64,000 nucleotides of DNA from Dehalobacter sp. DCM (lineage in GTDB: Bacteria; Bacillota; Desulfitobacteriia; Desulfitobacteriales; Syntrophobotulaceae), in contig NZ_CP092282.1 of the NCBI RefSeq assembly GCF_024972775.1, positions 2,907,001-2,971,000 on the forward strand. The letters are read 5' to 3'. Numbering within the stretch: the stretch's first letter is position 1; each line of letters opens with the position of its first letter. Shown here piece by piece: positions 10,430 through 19,458 of the stretch. Under the pieces are notes generated by a model. That model saw only the letters and a list, made by a program, of their open reading frames with translations. It was not told the origin of the DNA and did no database searches. Made by a program: the position numbers and the translations under genes.

Positions 10430-11602
10430 TTAGTCCATACCGACGTAAGCACCTTTTTTTATGACCATGCCCTTAGGGCTCTTAGAAACTTCGCCGGTAG
10501 CAGCCCACGTCATTTTCTCGCCGGTAAGTCCATCAAAAGAAATAGTGGGGAATACTTTGACCAGTTTCTCACAGATGTCAGCGGCGCTCATGTCAGGAGT
10601 ACAGCCGGCAGCCTCAAGAGCTTTCTTGTAGGCATACACACAGTCATAACCGTCGGCGGCAAACTGGTTGGGAGTTTCCTTGTAAAGATCCTTGTATTTT
10701 TTAACGAAGTTGACGGTGCGCTCATCAGTGGCGTCAGCATTGAAGGGAGTCAGCAGCATAACACCCTCGGCCAGAGAGACGTCAAAGTTCTCCAGAGTCA
10801 ATATACCATCCATACCGTCCACACCAAAGTACTTGGGAGAGTAACTCATAGACTTTGCCTGCTGGAAGATAAGAGAAGCCGGGGTGTAATACATAGGAAG
10901 GAAGATTAAATCGGCGCCCTTTTTCTTGGCGTCCGCCAGCTGAACAGAAAAGTCGGTTTGGCTGTCCTCGGTGAAGGTTGTAGTGGAGACGATCGCCAAG
11001 TTCAGTTCTTTGGCCTTGCTGACGAAAGTATTGTAGATTCCCTTGGAATAGACATCGTCGTTCTTGTAAATAATCGCAATTTTTGTTCCGAGCTTTTTGT
11101 CAACAATATATTGAGCGGAAGCTGAGCCCTGGTTAGGGTCGGCAAAGCACATCTGATAGACGTTATCCTTGCCCTCAAGGACAGCGGGGGCGGAGGCGGA
11201 GGGAGTCAGCGCAAATATCCGGTCTTTAAAAGTCTCAGCACTGGTGGCCACAGCAGGCGTGCTGGTCACGGAGCCGAGGGAAATTTGCATGCCCCAGTCC
11301 TTAAGGTTATTGTAAGCATTAACGGCCTTCTCGGCGTCATGCTCATCATCTTCATATTTGAGTTCGAACTGGATGCCACCTTGGGCATTAATCTCATCAA
11401 CAGCGATCTGCGCACCCTGCTTGGCCGCGTTACCGTATATGGCTGCTCCGCCAGTCAGAGGACCGGTAGCGCCAATCTTAAAGACAGCTGCAGCATTGCC
11501 GCCTGCGTTGGAATCTCCGGCAGGAGCTTTCGTACCGCCGCAGCCGGACAGAAGACCAAGGGTGAGGACGAGAGAGAGACCGATACCTAATACTCTTTTC
11601 AT
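10430..11602 (-). CDS. Branched-chain amino-acid-binding lipoprotein (LivJ/K type)
   Basis: A 390-residue periplasmic-binding protein of the Leu/Ile/Val family, tethered outside the membrane as a lipoprotein. Its signal peptide ends in the lipobox LLSGC. The mature part starts with FKIGATGPLTGGAAIYGNAA and continues with QIAVDEINAQGG and LKYEDDEHD, the family's first lobe. AAGGGG lies seven bases before the ATG at 11602, which is better placed than the ATG at 11608. It heads the liv operon and gives the transporter its specificity. Confidence 0.94.
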   Translation of the reverse strand: MKRVLGIGLSLVLTLGLLSGCGGTKAPAGDSNAGGNAAAVFKIGATGPLTGGAAIYGNAAKQGAQIAVDEINAQGGIQFELKYEDDEHDAEKAVNAYNNLKDWGMQISLGSVTSTPAVATSAETFKDRIFALTPSASAPAVLEGKDNVYQMCFADPNQGSASAQYIVDKKLGTKIAIIYKNDDVYSKGIYNTFVSKAKELNLAIVSTTTFTEDSQTDFSVQLADAKKKGADLIFLPMYYTPASLIFQQAKSMSYSPKYFGVDGMDGILTLENFDVSLAEGVMLLTPFNADATDERTVNFVKKYKDLYKETPNQFAADGYDCVYAYKKALEAAGCTPDMSAADICEKLVKVFPTISFDGLTGEKMTWAATGEVSKSPKGMVIKKGAYVGMD

Positions 11603-11735
11603 TTTCATTCCCCTTATCACAGATTTTATTATTTTTTCGAGTCTCTGGGTATGCCCTACAAAAAAACGGCACATACTTTTTGAGGTCATATGCGACTACG
11701 CAGCAGTCAGCAATTCTGACCCCCTAAAATATTAA

Positions 11736-11963
11736 CTAAGATCGTAATAATTCTAGCCCTTCAAGGGCCTGCATGTCAAGGTAAACATTATGCAACAGAT
11801 AAGTATTATGCGAACTTTGTGTTATTTTTTCATCATATATAACATGATTTACCTTCTCACTATTCGCATCATCAGGGATCAACACCCTCTGGTCTTTACC
11901 AATAAAGTAGACCTTTCCAATCCAATTATTCCAACAGTGATTTGAGCTCCCTGTCATGTTCAT
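11736..11963 (-). CDS. Hypothetical 75-residue protein, possibly a gene remnant
   Basis: The frame begins just after the XRE-cupin gene ends and has no clear ribosome site. The sequence (GKVYFIGKDQRVLIPDDAN; LLHNVYLDMQALEGLELL) looks like a short beta-rich domain that I do not recognise. It may be a fragment of a longer gene. Confidence 0.35.
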   Translation of the reverse strand: MNMTGSSNHCWNNWIGKVYFIGKDQRVLIPDDANSEKVNHVIYDEKITQSSHNTYLLHNVYLDMQALEGLELLRS

Positions 11964-11969
11964 CCTGTT

Positions 11970-12521
11970 TCAGCTGGGATAATAGTTTATAACCATAAAG
12001 CGCAATAAAGCAGACTGATTATTGATATATGTGTGGCCGATGGATGAGTCAAATGTAAAGGCATCACCTTCGTGGATCTTATGACTTCCGGTTTCCATTT
12101 CAAGTATCAATTCACCGTTCATAACATAAATATATTCACGTGCACCTTCTGAGTGACCAATACTGGTATTGGAGGAATTCCCATCCAGTTCAACATAAAA
12201 AAGTTCAAAGTTCCGCGTCGGAGTGCCAGGGAAATAACAGTATGCCCGATAATGATCAGATTCACCTATCTGCATCACGGCTTTTTCTCTTCGAACAAGC
12301 TCACTTTCCCGCTCAACGCCTTCCATCAGGCGGGTATAGGGTACATTAAGTCCATTGGCGATCTTCCAGATGGTATTTATCGTCGGGTTGCTGTTCCCTT
12401 TTTCAATATCAGACAGCATGGCTTTGCTGATGCCCGAAACTTTTGATAATTGTCCCAAGGAAAGATTCCGTGATGTTCTCAGGTCCTTTAAGTTGAACCC
12501 GATGACTTTGCCTAAATCCAT
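11970..12521 (-). CDS. XRE-family regulator with C-terminal cupin domain
   Basis: A 183-residue regulator. The helix-turn-helix is in the first 60 residues (LSLGQLSKVSGISKAMLSDI) and a cupin sensor domain forms the rest (GAREYIYVMNGELILEME; GDAFTFDSSIGHTYIN). Proteins of this build often control amino-acid or polyamine genes. Here it diverges from an HD protein and azlCD. The ATG at 12521 has AAAGGG upstream. Three direct repeats in the divergent region are candidate operators. Confidence 0.88.
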   Translation of the reverse strand: MDLGKVIGFNLKDLRTSRNLSLGQLSKVSGISKAMLSDIEKGNSNPTINTIWKIANGLNVPYTRLMEGVERESELVRREKAVMQIGESDHYRAYCYFPGTPTRNFELFYVELDGNSSNTSIGHSEGAREYIYVMNGELILEMETGSHKIHEGDAFTFDSSIGHTYINNQSALLRFMVINYYPS

Positions 12522-12550
12522 ATGAGTACCCTTTCTTATACTTGACAATG

Positions 12551-12621
12551 ATATCGGACGTATGTAAAATGTATAAAACAGTACGATATATCGGACAAAT
12601 GTATGCTATGTCGGAACAGAT
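12551..12621. promoter_or_regulatory. Three direct repeats between divergent genes (candidate operators)
   Basis: ATATCGGACGTATGT (12551), ATATCGGACAAATGT (12588) and TATGTCGGAACAGAT (12607) share TCGGA(A)C, with starts 37 and 19 bases apart. They cover the promoter region of the XRE-cupin gene and face the HD/azlCD genes. Binding by the XRE protein is inferred. Confidence 0.45.
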
Positions 12622-12735
12622 TATAGCGTATATTTATCTAAAAATCAAGTTTGGAACAAAAAAACCAAAGCGGTAATCATGGTAATTATGCGGTAAATTA
12701 TACCGGTAATTATTTTATTTTCAGGAGGTATCTAA

Positions 12736-13311
12736 ATGGAAAAGAAACTTTCAAGAAACGAAGCATGGGATCTGCTGACGGAATATACAAAATCAGAGGC
12801 ACTGCAGAAGCATGCGATGGCAGTTGAAGCTGTTATGGCACATTTCGCCCGGCTTAACGGAGAGGACGAAGAAGTCTGGGGCGTCGCCGGTCTGCTGCAC
12901 GATCTGGACTATGAAAAATATCCGGAAGAACACTGCAAAAAGTCAGAGGAGATCATGCTGAAACACGGGATCGATGATGTGTATATCCGGGCAATGAACT
13001 GTCACGGTTACGGGATCTGCACCGATGTCAAACCGGAGAGCATGATGGAAAAGATCCTGTATACCGTTGACGAGTTGACCGGTCTTATCAATGCCCTTTG
13101 CCTGATGCGCCCCTCAAAAAGCGTGCTGGATCTGGAAGTAAAGTCCGTAAAAAAGAAGTTCAAGGATAAATCGTTTGCTGCCGGCGTCAACCGCGAAATC
13201 ATAGGCAGCGGCTGTGAAATGCTTGGCATGGAATTGGATGATGTCATCAGGGAAACGATTGAGGGAATGAAAGAGAAAGCACAGGAAATCGGGTTAAAAG
13301 GAAATCTTTAA
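12736..13311 (+). CDS. HD-domain phosphohydrolase-like protein
   Basis: A 191-residue protein with the HD metal-binding pattern: H in LQKHAMAVEAVMAHFA, HD in LLHDLDYEKYPEEH, a further H in MNCHGYGIC and D in TVDELTGLI. The substrate cannot be told; related small HD proteins hydrolyse nucleotides or other phosphates. CAGGAGG precedes the ATG. It is the first gene of a plus-strand unit with azlC and azlD. Confidence 0.85.
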   Translation: MEKKLSRNEAWDLLTEYTKSEALQKHAMAVEAVMAHFARLNGEDEEVWGVAGLLHDLDYEKYPEEHCKKSEEIMLKHGIDDVYIRAMNCHGYGICTDVKPESMMEKILYTVDELTGLINALCLMRPSKSVLDLEVKSVKKKFKDKSFAAGVNREIIGSGCEMLGMELDDVIRETIEGMKEKAQEIGLKGNL

Positions 13312-13368
13312 TGACCATCTGAGCCAATTGTATTGGGTTGGAATTCTCTTCTGAAAGCAGGAATCACT

Positions 13369-14076
13369 TTGAAAGAGACACTCAATTATTCATTTAAGCG
13401 CACATTACCTATACTTTTTGGCTTTTTTCCTTTAGGCATTGCCTACGGCATTCTTATGCAAAGTATAGGATATAATGCTCTGTGGACAGGCGCATCCAGC
13501 ACCATTGTGCTGGCAGGATCTCTTCAGTTTTTGATGACCTCATTCTTCGGGGGCGGAGTTTCGATCAGCGCAATCATACTGTTATCTCTCCTGCTGAACA
13601 GCCGCCATATGTTCTATGGGTTGAGCTTTATCCAAAAGTTTAACAGCTTTGGTCCAGCAAGCAAATGGTTTCTGATCTATTCGCTGACGGATGAAAGCTA
13701 TTCCCTTCACTGCTCATATAAGCAGAAGGAAGGGATCAATGAAAAAGCCGCATTTATTCTGACAAGCGCTTTCGTCGTAATTTACTGGGTGTTTTTCAGC
13801 GTAATCGGCGCATATGCGGGCAGTCTAATCACATTTGATACGACAGGAATAGATTTTTCATTGACAGCACTTTTTGCAACGATACTGGTCGACCAGATGC
13901 GAACCGAGAAAAACATTACTCCGGTTGTCATTGCTGTCATATCAAGCATGGTGAGCATTCTCGTTTTCGGTACCGATAGTTTTATTCTTCCTTCTCTATT
14001 AATAACAATTGCAGCGTTGCTTGTTTTCCGGAAACTACTTGAACCGACGGCAGAAATACAGGAGGTACAGGAATGA
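13369..14076 (+). CDS. azlC: Branched-chain amino-acid exporter large subunit AzlC
   Basis: A ~235-residue membrane protein of the AzlC family, with TLPILFGFFPLGIAYGI near the start, SLQFLMTSFFGGG, LLNSRHMFYGLSF and DQMRTEKN. With AzlD it exports branched-chain amino acids or their analogues. No ATG fits. The TTG at 13369 has AGCAGGA six bases upstream, while the earlier TTG at 13333 has none, so I chose the former. The gene ends in an overlap with azlD. Confidence 0.9.
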   Translation: MKETLNYSFKRTLPILFGFFPLGIAYGILMQSIGYNALWTGASSTIVLAGSLQFLMTSFFGGGVSISAIILLSLLLNSRHMFYGLSFIQKFNSFGPASKWFLIYSLTDESYSLHCSYKQKEGINEKAAFILTSAFVVIYWVFFSVIGAYAGSLITFDTTGIDFSLTALFATILVDQMRTEKNITPVVIAVISSMVSILVFGTDSFILPSLLITIAALLVFRKLLEPTAEIQEVQE

Positions 14077-14408
14077 TTTTATCTGTCGAGAGATCCATCA
14101 TCATTATTGTAATATGCGCTCTGTGCACTATATTAACAAGATCACTTCCATTCCTCATCTTCGGAAACCGCCCGGTTCCGAAAACAGTTCAATATCTTGG
14201 CATGATCCTTCCAATGGCCGTTATGGCAACTCTTGTTGTCTATTGCATCAGAGATATTACTTTTACTTCACTGAACGGATTTCTTCCGACGATTATCAGT
14301 CTCGCCGTAACTGTTCTCCTGCATTTTTGGAGAAAAAACACTTTCCTCAGCATTATTACAGGTACCGCGTGCTATATGTTTCTGATTCAAGTTGTGTTTT
14401 CGCTATAA
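14073..14408 (+). CDS. azlD: Branched-chain amino-acid exporter small subunit AzlD
   Basis: A 111-residue protein with four hydrophobic helices and the AzlD pattern CTILTRSLPFLIFGNRPVP and YLGMILPMAVMATLVVYC. It overlaps the end of azlC by four bases, and its ribosome site GGAGG lies inside the azlC end, so the two are translationally coupled. Confidence 0.9.
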   Translation: MILSVERSIIIIVICALCTILTRSLPFLIFGNRPVPKTVQYLGMILPMAVMATLVVYCIRDITFTSLNGFLPTIISLAVTVLLHFWRKNTFLSIITGTACYMFLIQVVFSL

Positions 14409-14728
14409 TCAAATATGTACCAAGGATACTTCTCCTTAATGTACTAAGACAAATCATCATTTTATTATTTTCTCTTAATTCAATAGCCAAAAAGCAGTTC
14501 TGCCTTCACTATTTCACTGGGTAAACGAATAGGATATGAGTTATTAGGCCGGAGACAACACCCCGGCTTAACAATTTAAATGGAGTAAGCATACGTGGCG
14601 ATGGCTTTTGCCGCCCAGCATTCGGCTTCCTCAAGCCAGTTGTCCATGGACAGATCATTTTTTATTAAAACTAAAAACATCTCGGTTGAAACCACATCAT
14701 ATAGTCAAGCCTTAAAGCTGCTGAAAGC
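14409..14728. other. Intergenic stretch between azlD and a convergent gene
   Basis: I find no supported gene here. GGCCGG...CCGGC near 14550 could form a weak hairpin with no T-run. The remaining bases show no clear coding pattern. Confidence 0.4.
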
Positions 14729-15121
14729 CTATAAGATTTCAATTTCTGATTCTTCTTCCACTATAATCTTACTTCCTATTAGCAGTGAAATTGCGCCAAA
14801 AACAAAAAGCCAGGAACCAGCAAAGTTCCATAAATGCGGTCGAAGCGTTCCTTTGGCCTTACCTTTTAACATTTGTAAGTTGATCTGATCCAATCTTACT
14901 GTTGCGTTATAAGCGAAGATAAGCGTGCCTAAGGTTATGATTCCAATTGCAAATAAGGTTATCTGAGCTGGAGTAGGAGTATAAGCAATTTTCACACCAT
15001 TTTCTTTTTGAATTTCGACGTTTTCTTCTAGGTCGCTGGCTATAATTATTATAACTGAAGCAATGACAAAGAGTACGGCAGCCAATTTTTGATTTTGAAT
15101 TAACCTCAGAGTAGCGATCAT
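14729..15121 (-). CDS. Small membrane protein of unknown function
   Basis: A 130-residue protein with three predicted membrane helices (AAVLFVIASVIIIIASDL; LFAIGIITLGTLIFAY; WLFVFGAISLLIGSKII) and a charged C-terminus (EEESEIEIL). A truncated relative of it lies at 3093-3270. I do not recognise the family. Confidence 0.65.
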   Translation of the reverse strand: MIATLRLIQNQKLAAVLFVIASVIIIIASDLEENVEIQKENGVKIAYTPTPAQITLFAIGIITLGTLIFAYNATVRLDQINLQMLKGKAKGTLRPHLWNFAGSWLFVFGAISLLIGSKIIVEEESEIEIL

Positions 15122-15242
15122 TGAGCAATCACCTTTTTTTGTTAATATCTTATGGAATATTATGGTAGCACGATACTGTTTAGATCAATAATTTTATTTG
15201 TTAATTCACAAACTCTTTGCTCTACATTGGATGCGGCCCTAA

Positions 15243-15835
15243 AAAATTGATTCTATGATTGATATCATCAATTCACTATCGATATCGGCTGTATCCAGTT
15301 GTTCTGTTCAATTCAAAGCATCCAAGATTTCAACAGTATGCCGTCCAAAGGATTTTCTTTACGGCTCATACCGCCATTTTACGTTGTCGCTGACATTTTT
15401 ACTTTCTTCCCTGGCAAAAGAGGAGAGGACGGTTAGCATAAGCTCGCCGTCCCCGGATAATGTAGATATATTTTCCTTTTCAAACCAAATCTCAACCCCG
15501 ATATTCTTTAACTCCCTGACAACCTCAAGTATAACGGTTGTATTTCTGGCAAACCTGAAAATCGATTTTGTTAGAATCACGTCAATTTCGCCCTGTCTGG
15601 CGAGTTCCAGCATCTTTTGAAATTCAGGCCTGTTTTCCGTGGTACCGGTTATTCCTTATCTGCAAAGACACCGGCGAATTCATACTCAGGGTTTGCACAG
15701 ATAAGGTTTTCGTTATAAGTCGTTTAGTTTTCTAACGAATCGCCCTGGGCTTCCGAGTCCGTCGATACCCTTGCATAGGCGCATCCTTTTTCTTCTTTTG
15801 GAGAGTTTTAACTGTCGGCTCTATAATCCTTACCC
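15243..15835 (-). pseudogene. Decayed serine recombinase
   Basis: The resolvase domain can be followed across frames: CAYARVSTDSEAQGDSLEN, then a stop where a Q codon is expected, then TTYNENLICANPEYEFAGVF, a one-base loss after FADK, TENRPEFQKMLELARQGEID, SIFRFARNTTVILE and SSFAREESKNVSDNVKW. Beyond it a short stretch (EQLDTADIDSELMISIIES) may be the old C-terminus after an internal deletion. The catalytic serine motif ARVSTDS is preserved in the debris. It once mobilised an element here. Confidence 0.85.
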
Positions 15836-15900
15836 TCATATGGAGGCTTCTTTCTATCAAATTGGTAGTACTATCATTTGTCTTGACAACGGGGGGACCA

Positions 15901-16011
15901 TAGTCTTCGTTGAACATGGGTCCGAATTACTCGTCGCATTCGAAGATGACATCAGTTCAAAATCGCCATCGATGGCGATTTTGAACTACACCCAGGCCCT
16001 CATTTTCTTAC
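15901..16011 (+). pseudogene. Fragment of a DUF3102 gene carrying a 34-bp palindrome
   Basis: This stretch (LLVAFEDDISSKSPSMAIL; NYTQALIFL) parallels residues ~70-115 of the DUF3102 protein encoded at 16110-16997 (LLVSSEDDNSSNSPSMANL; TYTQALILL). It stops abruptly at both ends and directly follows the dead recombinase. Confidence 0.7.
15954..15987. repeat. 34-bp perfect palindrome in the DUF3102 fragment
   Basis: The centre is CGCCATC|GATGGCG, extended outwards by AGTTCAAAAT on the left and its exact complement ATTTTGAACT on the right. The related palindrome at 16379-16402 has T and A exchanged in the arms while pairing is kept. Confidence 0.85.
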
Positions 16012-16109
16012 TAATGTTTTCTAAATTCTATAATAATATAACCTTTTGTCACTATTGTCAGGCTTATCCCATATGATGTCACTAAAGTACAGGAAAGCGC
16101 GGGATAACG

Positions 16110-16997
16110 ATGAGTGATTTGCTGACAAAACGCACGCCGCCTGTTATAGCGGCTGAAATCAATACAATAAAACGCCAAACCAGTAAAATTCTGCTGACCT
16201 CTTCCGTCGAAATAGGAAAACGCCTCAAGGAAGCCAAAGCGCTGCTACCCCATGGGGAGTGGGGCAAGTGGCTGGAGGAATCGGTGAGTTATTCTCAAAG
16301 AACGGCAGAAAAACTGATGCAAGTCTTTGATGAATATGGGGCTAAACTGCTCGTCTCATCCGAAGATGACAACAGCTCAAATTCGCCATCGATGGCGAAT
16401 TTAACCTACACCCAGGCACTCATCCTTCTTGGGCTCCCGGAAGAGGAACGGGATGAATTTATCGCTGAGAATGACACAGGCAACATGAGCACGCAGCAGC
16501 TGCAGCAGGCAGTATATCGGAGAAACCAGGAACTTGACGGGGAAGAAGACCTACAGAAAGTCTGTGCCGAGCAAAAAGATAAAATCGCCAAATTATCCGA
16601 TGAGCGCGATCGGGCGAAAAAAGAAGCCACGGATAACCTGCAAGCGGTATGGGCCGAGCAGGGAAATGTTTTAAAGCTGCAGCGGAAGCTGGATATCCTG
16701 GCAAATGAAAATGCAGAAGCCAAGCACATTGCCGAGATAGAACACGAAAACAACCTCTTAAAGCTCAATCTCTCCATGAGCCAGGCAGATGCCCGTTTTG
16801 AGCTGATAGCCAAAGGATTTGATGATCTTTTTATCGCTATCAAAGAAATGGCCGCAGCAGACCCGGATGCGTGCAGATTATATATATCCCATGCCAATCA
16901 GTTATTGACTAAGACGATGAACAAGCTAAAGCGAATAGAGAAAGCGTCCCAGGCTGCTCCGAAAGTACAGGAAAATGCTGAAAATGATGAAAAATGA
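16110..16997 (+). CDS. DUF3102 family protein
   Basis: A 295-residue protein of the DUF3102 family. The conserved N-terminal ~110 residues include EINTIKRQTSKILLTSSVEI, KEAKALLPHGEWGKWLEESV and SQRTAEKLMQVFDEYG. A coiled-coil region follows (EEDLQKVCAEQKDKIAKLSD onward) and a short helical tail ends it. Function is unknown; such genes occur in plasmids and mobile regions of Firmicutes. It carries a 24-bp perfect palindrome inside its coding sequence. The first ~430 bp of the gene and its leader are duplicated at 30605-31031. Confidence 0.85.
   Translation: MSDLLTKRTPPVIAAEINTIKRQTSKILLTSSVEIGKRLKEAKALLPHGEWGKWLEESVSYSQRTAEKLMQVFDEYGAKLLVSSEDDNSSNSPSMANLTYTQALILLGLPEEERDEFIAENDTGNMSTQQLQQAVYRRNQELDGEEDLQKVCAEQKDKIAKLSDERDRAKKEATDNLQAVWAEQGNVLKLQRKLDILANENAEAKHIAEIEHENNLLKLNLSMSQADARFELIAKGFDDLFIAIKEMAAADPDACRLYISHANQLLTKTMNKLKRIEKASQAAPKVQENAENDEK
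16379..16402. repeat. 24-bp perfect palindrome inside the DUF3102 gene
   Basis: AAATTCGCCATC is followed directly by its reverse complement. It encodes part of SSNSPSMANL. Its counterpart in the upstream fragment is also perfect despite base differences, which suggests selection on DNA symmetry. The counterpart at 30923-30947 keeps 10-bp arms but has gained one base in the centre. Confidence 0.85.
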
Positions 16998-17154
16998 TTG
17001 ATTTCTTTACCGGAACCCCCGAAAACGACGGGCATACGGTTTTTGGTCAATTGTCATGCCCTCCAAGCCAAGTGCCGTTTCCTGGCATTATAGGTGCCGC
17101 AATAGGTCGAGTTCATGGATCATTATCTTTCATCTGTTCTGTCTACAGGGTATT

Positions 17155-17448
17155 TCAAAAGTCACTTTTTTCAGGTATCCATGAGAAGAGGTAGCGCAGA
17201 TCCTTCGGAGCGGCAATATCTGAATTCACCAGCTTTTCAAATTTTCCCGATAGATCCTTCTCTAACGCTGCCAGATGAAAATGGCTTGCGCCGATGCCAA
17301 CGTCTACCCTCTGAATAATAACAGGGTTCTCATCACTGTTACTTGGATTTATTTCAGCGTAAAAATGATAAGCGCCATTCGATTGCACAACCCTCCACGG
17401 CTGTTTATTAGTTTCCACTGAGAATCTTACTGTTGCTGGTGATGGCAC
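17155..17448 (-). CDS. Hypothetical 97-residue protein
   Basis: The frame starts with GTG and reads ATVRFSVETNKQPWRVVQS, AYHFYAEINPSNSDENPVII and HFHLAALEKDLSGKFEKLV. It is a plausible soluble protein but I do not recognise it. The open frame continues upstream as QCFCGTGLCRQ before a stop, so the true start or an earlier truncation is uncertain. It ends 160 bp past the DUF3102 gene on the other strand. Confidence 0.4.
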   Translation of the reverse strand: MPSPATVRFSVETNKQPWRVVQSNGAYHFYAEINPSNSDENPVIIQRVDVGIGASHFHLAALEKDLSGKFEKLVNSDIAAPKDLRYLFSWIPEKSDF

Positions 17449-17584
17449 CTGCCTACAAAGTCCGGTGCCACAAAAACACTGGAGTTTTTATTTGTATAAT
17501 AACAAAGGCATCAAGATTACTCTCCTGATACCTTTAGATTTTGCATCACTAAGTTCGTTGCCTCACTAAGAGAGTGCATGCCTC

Positions 17585-17642
17585 CACGTGCCTTGAGGAT
17601 ACAAAAATAATGCCGCTAAAACCTAGTGGGGCCTTGGCGGCA
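17585..17642 (-). repeat. Dispersed structured element, copy 2
   Basis: Plus-strand landmarks are CACGTGCCTTGAGG, an A-rich linker, TGCCGC and GGCCTTGGCGGCA. The GCCGC/GCGGC stem is perfect, and CCTC/GAGG forms the second hairpin around CACGTGCCTT. It lies 111 bp beyond the RelE-like gene. Confidence 0.8.
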
Positions 17643-17753
17643 TTATTTTTGTAGATAGGCTAACACATATCTAGGCCAGACTTCCAGTAATCATTATAAA
17701 AGATGGTATTGATGCAATTTTTGCAAGGTTAGCGAGGTGTTGGCATCGGCCTC

Positions 17754-18062
17754 TTAAAACTGGCTTTTTGAATATCGTATTGTGACAACAAGAACTACTC
17801 TCTTTTTAGGTTCAGAAACACGGTATACTATTGTAAAATTACCTACGAATAGCTGTCGGTATCCCTTATTGGCATAAGCGCCTATTTTTCTTAACGCTCC
17901 ACGCTGAGGCATACTTTCTAAGCTGAAAATAGCTTCTTCAAGCGTGTCAACCAATTTTGCAGCAATGCCTGGCTCTATCACCGTTTCAGCTACGTAGGTA
18001 TATATGCCATCCAAATCACGGTATGCGCGAGGCAGTAATTTTACAGAATATTTATTTTCCAA
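17754..18062 (-). CDS. RelE/ParE-family toxin
   Basis: A 102-residue protein of the RelE/ParE fold: LLPRAYRDLDGIYTYVAE at the start, SMPQRGALRKIGA in the middle and YRQLFVGNFTIVYRVSE, VVTIRYSK near the end. Such toxins act as mRNA interferases (RelE) or gyrase poisons (ParE); the sequence does not settle which. It overlaps the upstream antitoxin gene by 11 bases, the normal operon layout. Confidence 0.88.
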   Translation of the reverse strand: MENKYSVKLLPRAYRDLDGIYTYVAETVIEPGIAAKLVDTLEEAIFSLESMPQRGALRKIGAYANKGYRQLFVGNFTIVYRVSEPKKRVVLVVTIRYSKSQF

Positions 18063-18318
18063 AGTACTTCCTCTTTAAGCTTGACAAAGCTTCCCTTGCA
18101 TCTATAAGCTGGTCATCGGAAGTATACTCGGCTTCGGCTTCCACGATAGCTGCGTCGAGTTCACGATCCGCCAGCATGGAATCAAAGGTTTCAATGCTCA
18201 TAACAACTAAATCACCGTAGCCGTTTTTTGTTATGAATATAGGTTCTTTCTTAGCATGGGCCAAATCAGAGATTTCGTTGGTATTTCTCAAATCAGTTAT
18301 CGGTCTTATCTGGGGCAT
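18052..18318 (-). CDS. Phd/YefM-like antitoxin
   Basis: An 88-residue antitoxin. The N-terminal DNA-binding part reads ITDLRNTNEISDLAHAKKEP and FITKNGYGDLVVMSIETF, the Phd/YefM pattern. The C-terminal part is acidic and would wrap the toxin. GGGAGG precedes the ATG. It neutralises the RelE/ParE-like toxin and probably represses the operon. Confidence 0.87.
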   Translation of the reverse strand: MPQIRPITDLRNTNEISDLAHAKKEPIFITKNGYGDLVVMSIETFDSMLADRELDAAIVEAEAEYTSDDQLIDAREALSSLKRKYFGK

Positions 18319-18530
18319 GATCCACGCCTCCCTTCATGTACATTATTATAGCATTACTATATACATTCTACAAGAATTTGTTCCATGCCGCCGCTCTTCG
18401 AAGCTGTAACCTTCAAAAATATTATCTGGCACGAAATTGATGAAAAATAGAACCTGAGCCGTGAATCGGTATAATTTGATCTTTACAGGCAAGTTCTATT
18501 TATAATATTTTCAATCTGTGAGAACATGCC

Positions 18531-19022
18531 CTAATCAAAAGAATTCATCGGGAAAATCCTTTGCTTTCTCCTGAGAAAATTCATGAGCGGCTGTTTAACC
18601 TTGGCGTTTTAGATGCTCCCGCCCCTAACACTATTGCGAAATACATAACTAAGGCACCAAAGACCCCAAGCGAAAAACAGATTCAATCTTGGAAAATGTT
18701 TCTCCATAACCACAGGAAGATTGAACATTTTGCCGTTACATCCAATCCAACCTCTGCATGGGTGGCACAGCAGATCTGGGAAGCCACACCCTATGGTGCA
18801 ACACCGGAATTTCTGATTCATGACAATGACTCCATTTTTACTTCGGCATACTTCCAGCAATTCCTCAAGAACACAAAAATAAAACCCAAAATACCAGTTA
18901 CCACTGCCCTTGGCAAAATGGTATTTGTGAGAGGGTTGGCGGCACTCTCCGCCGAGAATTGCTTGATCATATCATTCCTTTCAATGAAAGGCATCTTGAA
19001 TACCTTCTTCGTGAATGTTACC
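18531..19022 (+). pseudogene. Dead DDE (integrase-core) transposase
   Basis: The frame LIKRIHRENPLLSPEKIHER is followed by a deletion after KMFLHNHRKIEHFAVTSNP. It then has the integrase-core stretch FLIHDNDSIFTSAYFQQFL, and after a frame change CPWQNGICERVGGTLRRELL and DHIIPFNERHLEYLLREC. The order is that of an IS481/IS3-like transposase, but an internal segment with one catalytic Asp is lost and the frame is broken near 18890. Confidence 0.85.
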
Positions 19023-19403
19023 TGTGTCTTGCAGATTGCCATCTTCTTTGTAAGCCTTAACCTTCTCCGTGTGGAGCTTGGCGATGCAACTATGTTCAAA
19101 TTCTGGATTTTTACGCAGGTTATCATTTGTTGTGTTCCCGGATTGTTTTGGGAAAAACGCGGTACCAGAATCGGCGCTTGCTGGCAGCTTAATATTGTCT
19201 TATTACTCGTTGCAATTATGTCCTTCAATCCATCCAATATGTGGGCATTAATCAGTCCTCATTATTTCTCTGTTGCAAATAATCCATGGTTTTATGTAGT
19301 CGGTGCTGTTACACTCTTCTTTGCAATCAGAGGATGTTTAGTCTATGCGAAACTCCCTAAAAATCCTGATGTGCTTGAAAACGGTAAGAAACCTATTTTT
19401 TAG
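19023..19403 (+). pseudogene. C-terminal part of a membrane protein, joined to the dead transposase
   Basis: The same frame that starts inside the transposase continues as a hydrophobic protein with about four membrane helices (FKFWIFTQVIICCVPGLFW; LNIVLLLVAIMSFNP; PWFYVVGAVTLFFAIRGCL) and a soluble end. The N-terminal part is missing, so it is a truncated gene of unknown function. The continuous 280-codon frame from 18561 to 19403 is a chance fusion. Confidence 0.6.
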
Positions 19404-19458
19404 GATAAGCGATTTATTTTAGAAGCTAATAAGAATTTTATTAAAAAGGTACAGCAAA

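Noticed and set aside
16406-16897. Minus-strand 163-codon frame opposite DUF3102
   Set aside because: Ser-rich composition is the complement of the coiled-coil coding strand; the plus strand carries the family motif.
18561-19403. One intact 280-residue hypothetical protein
   Set aside because: Its first part is transposase sequence that changes frame internally, so it is a chance fusion.
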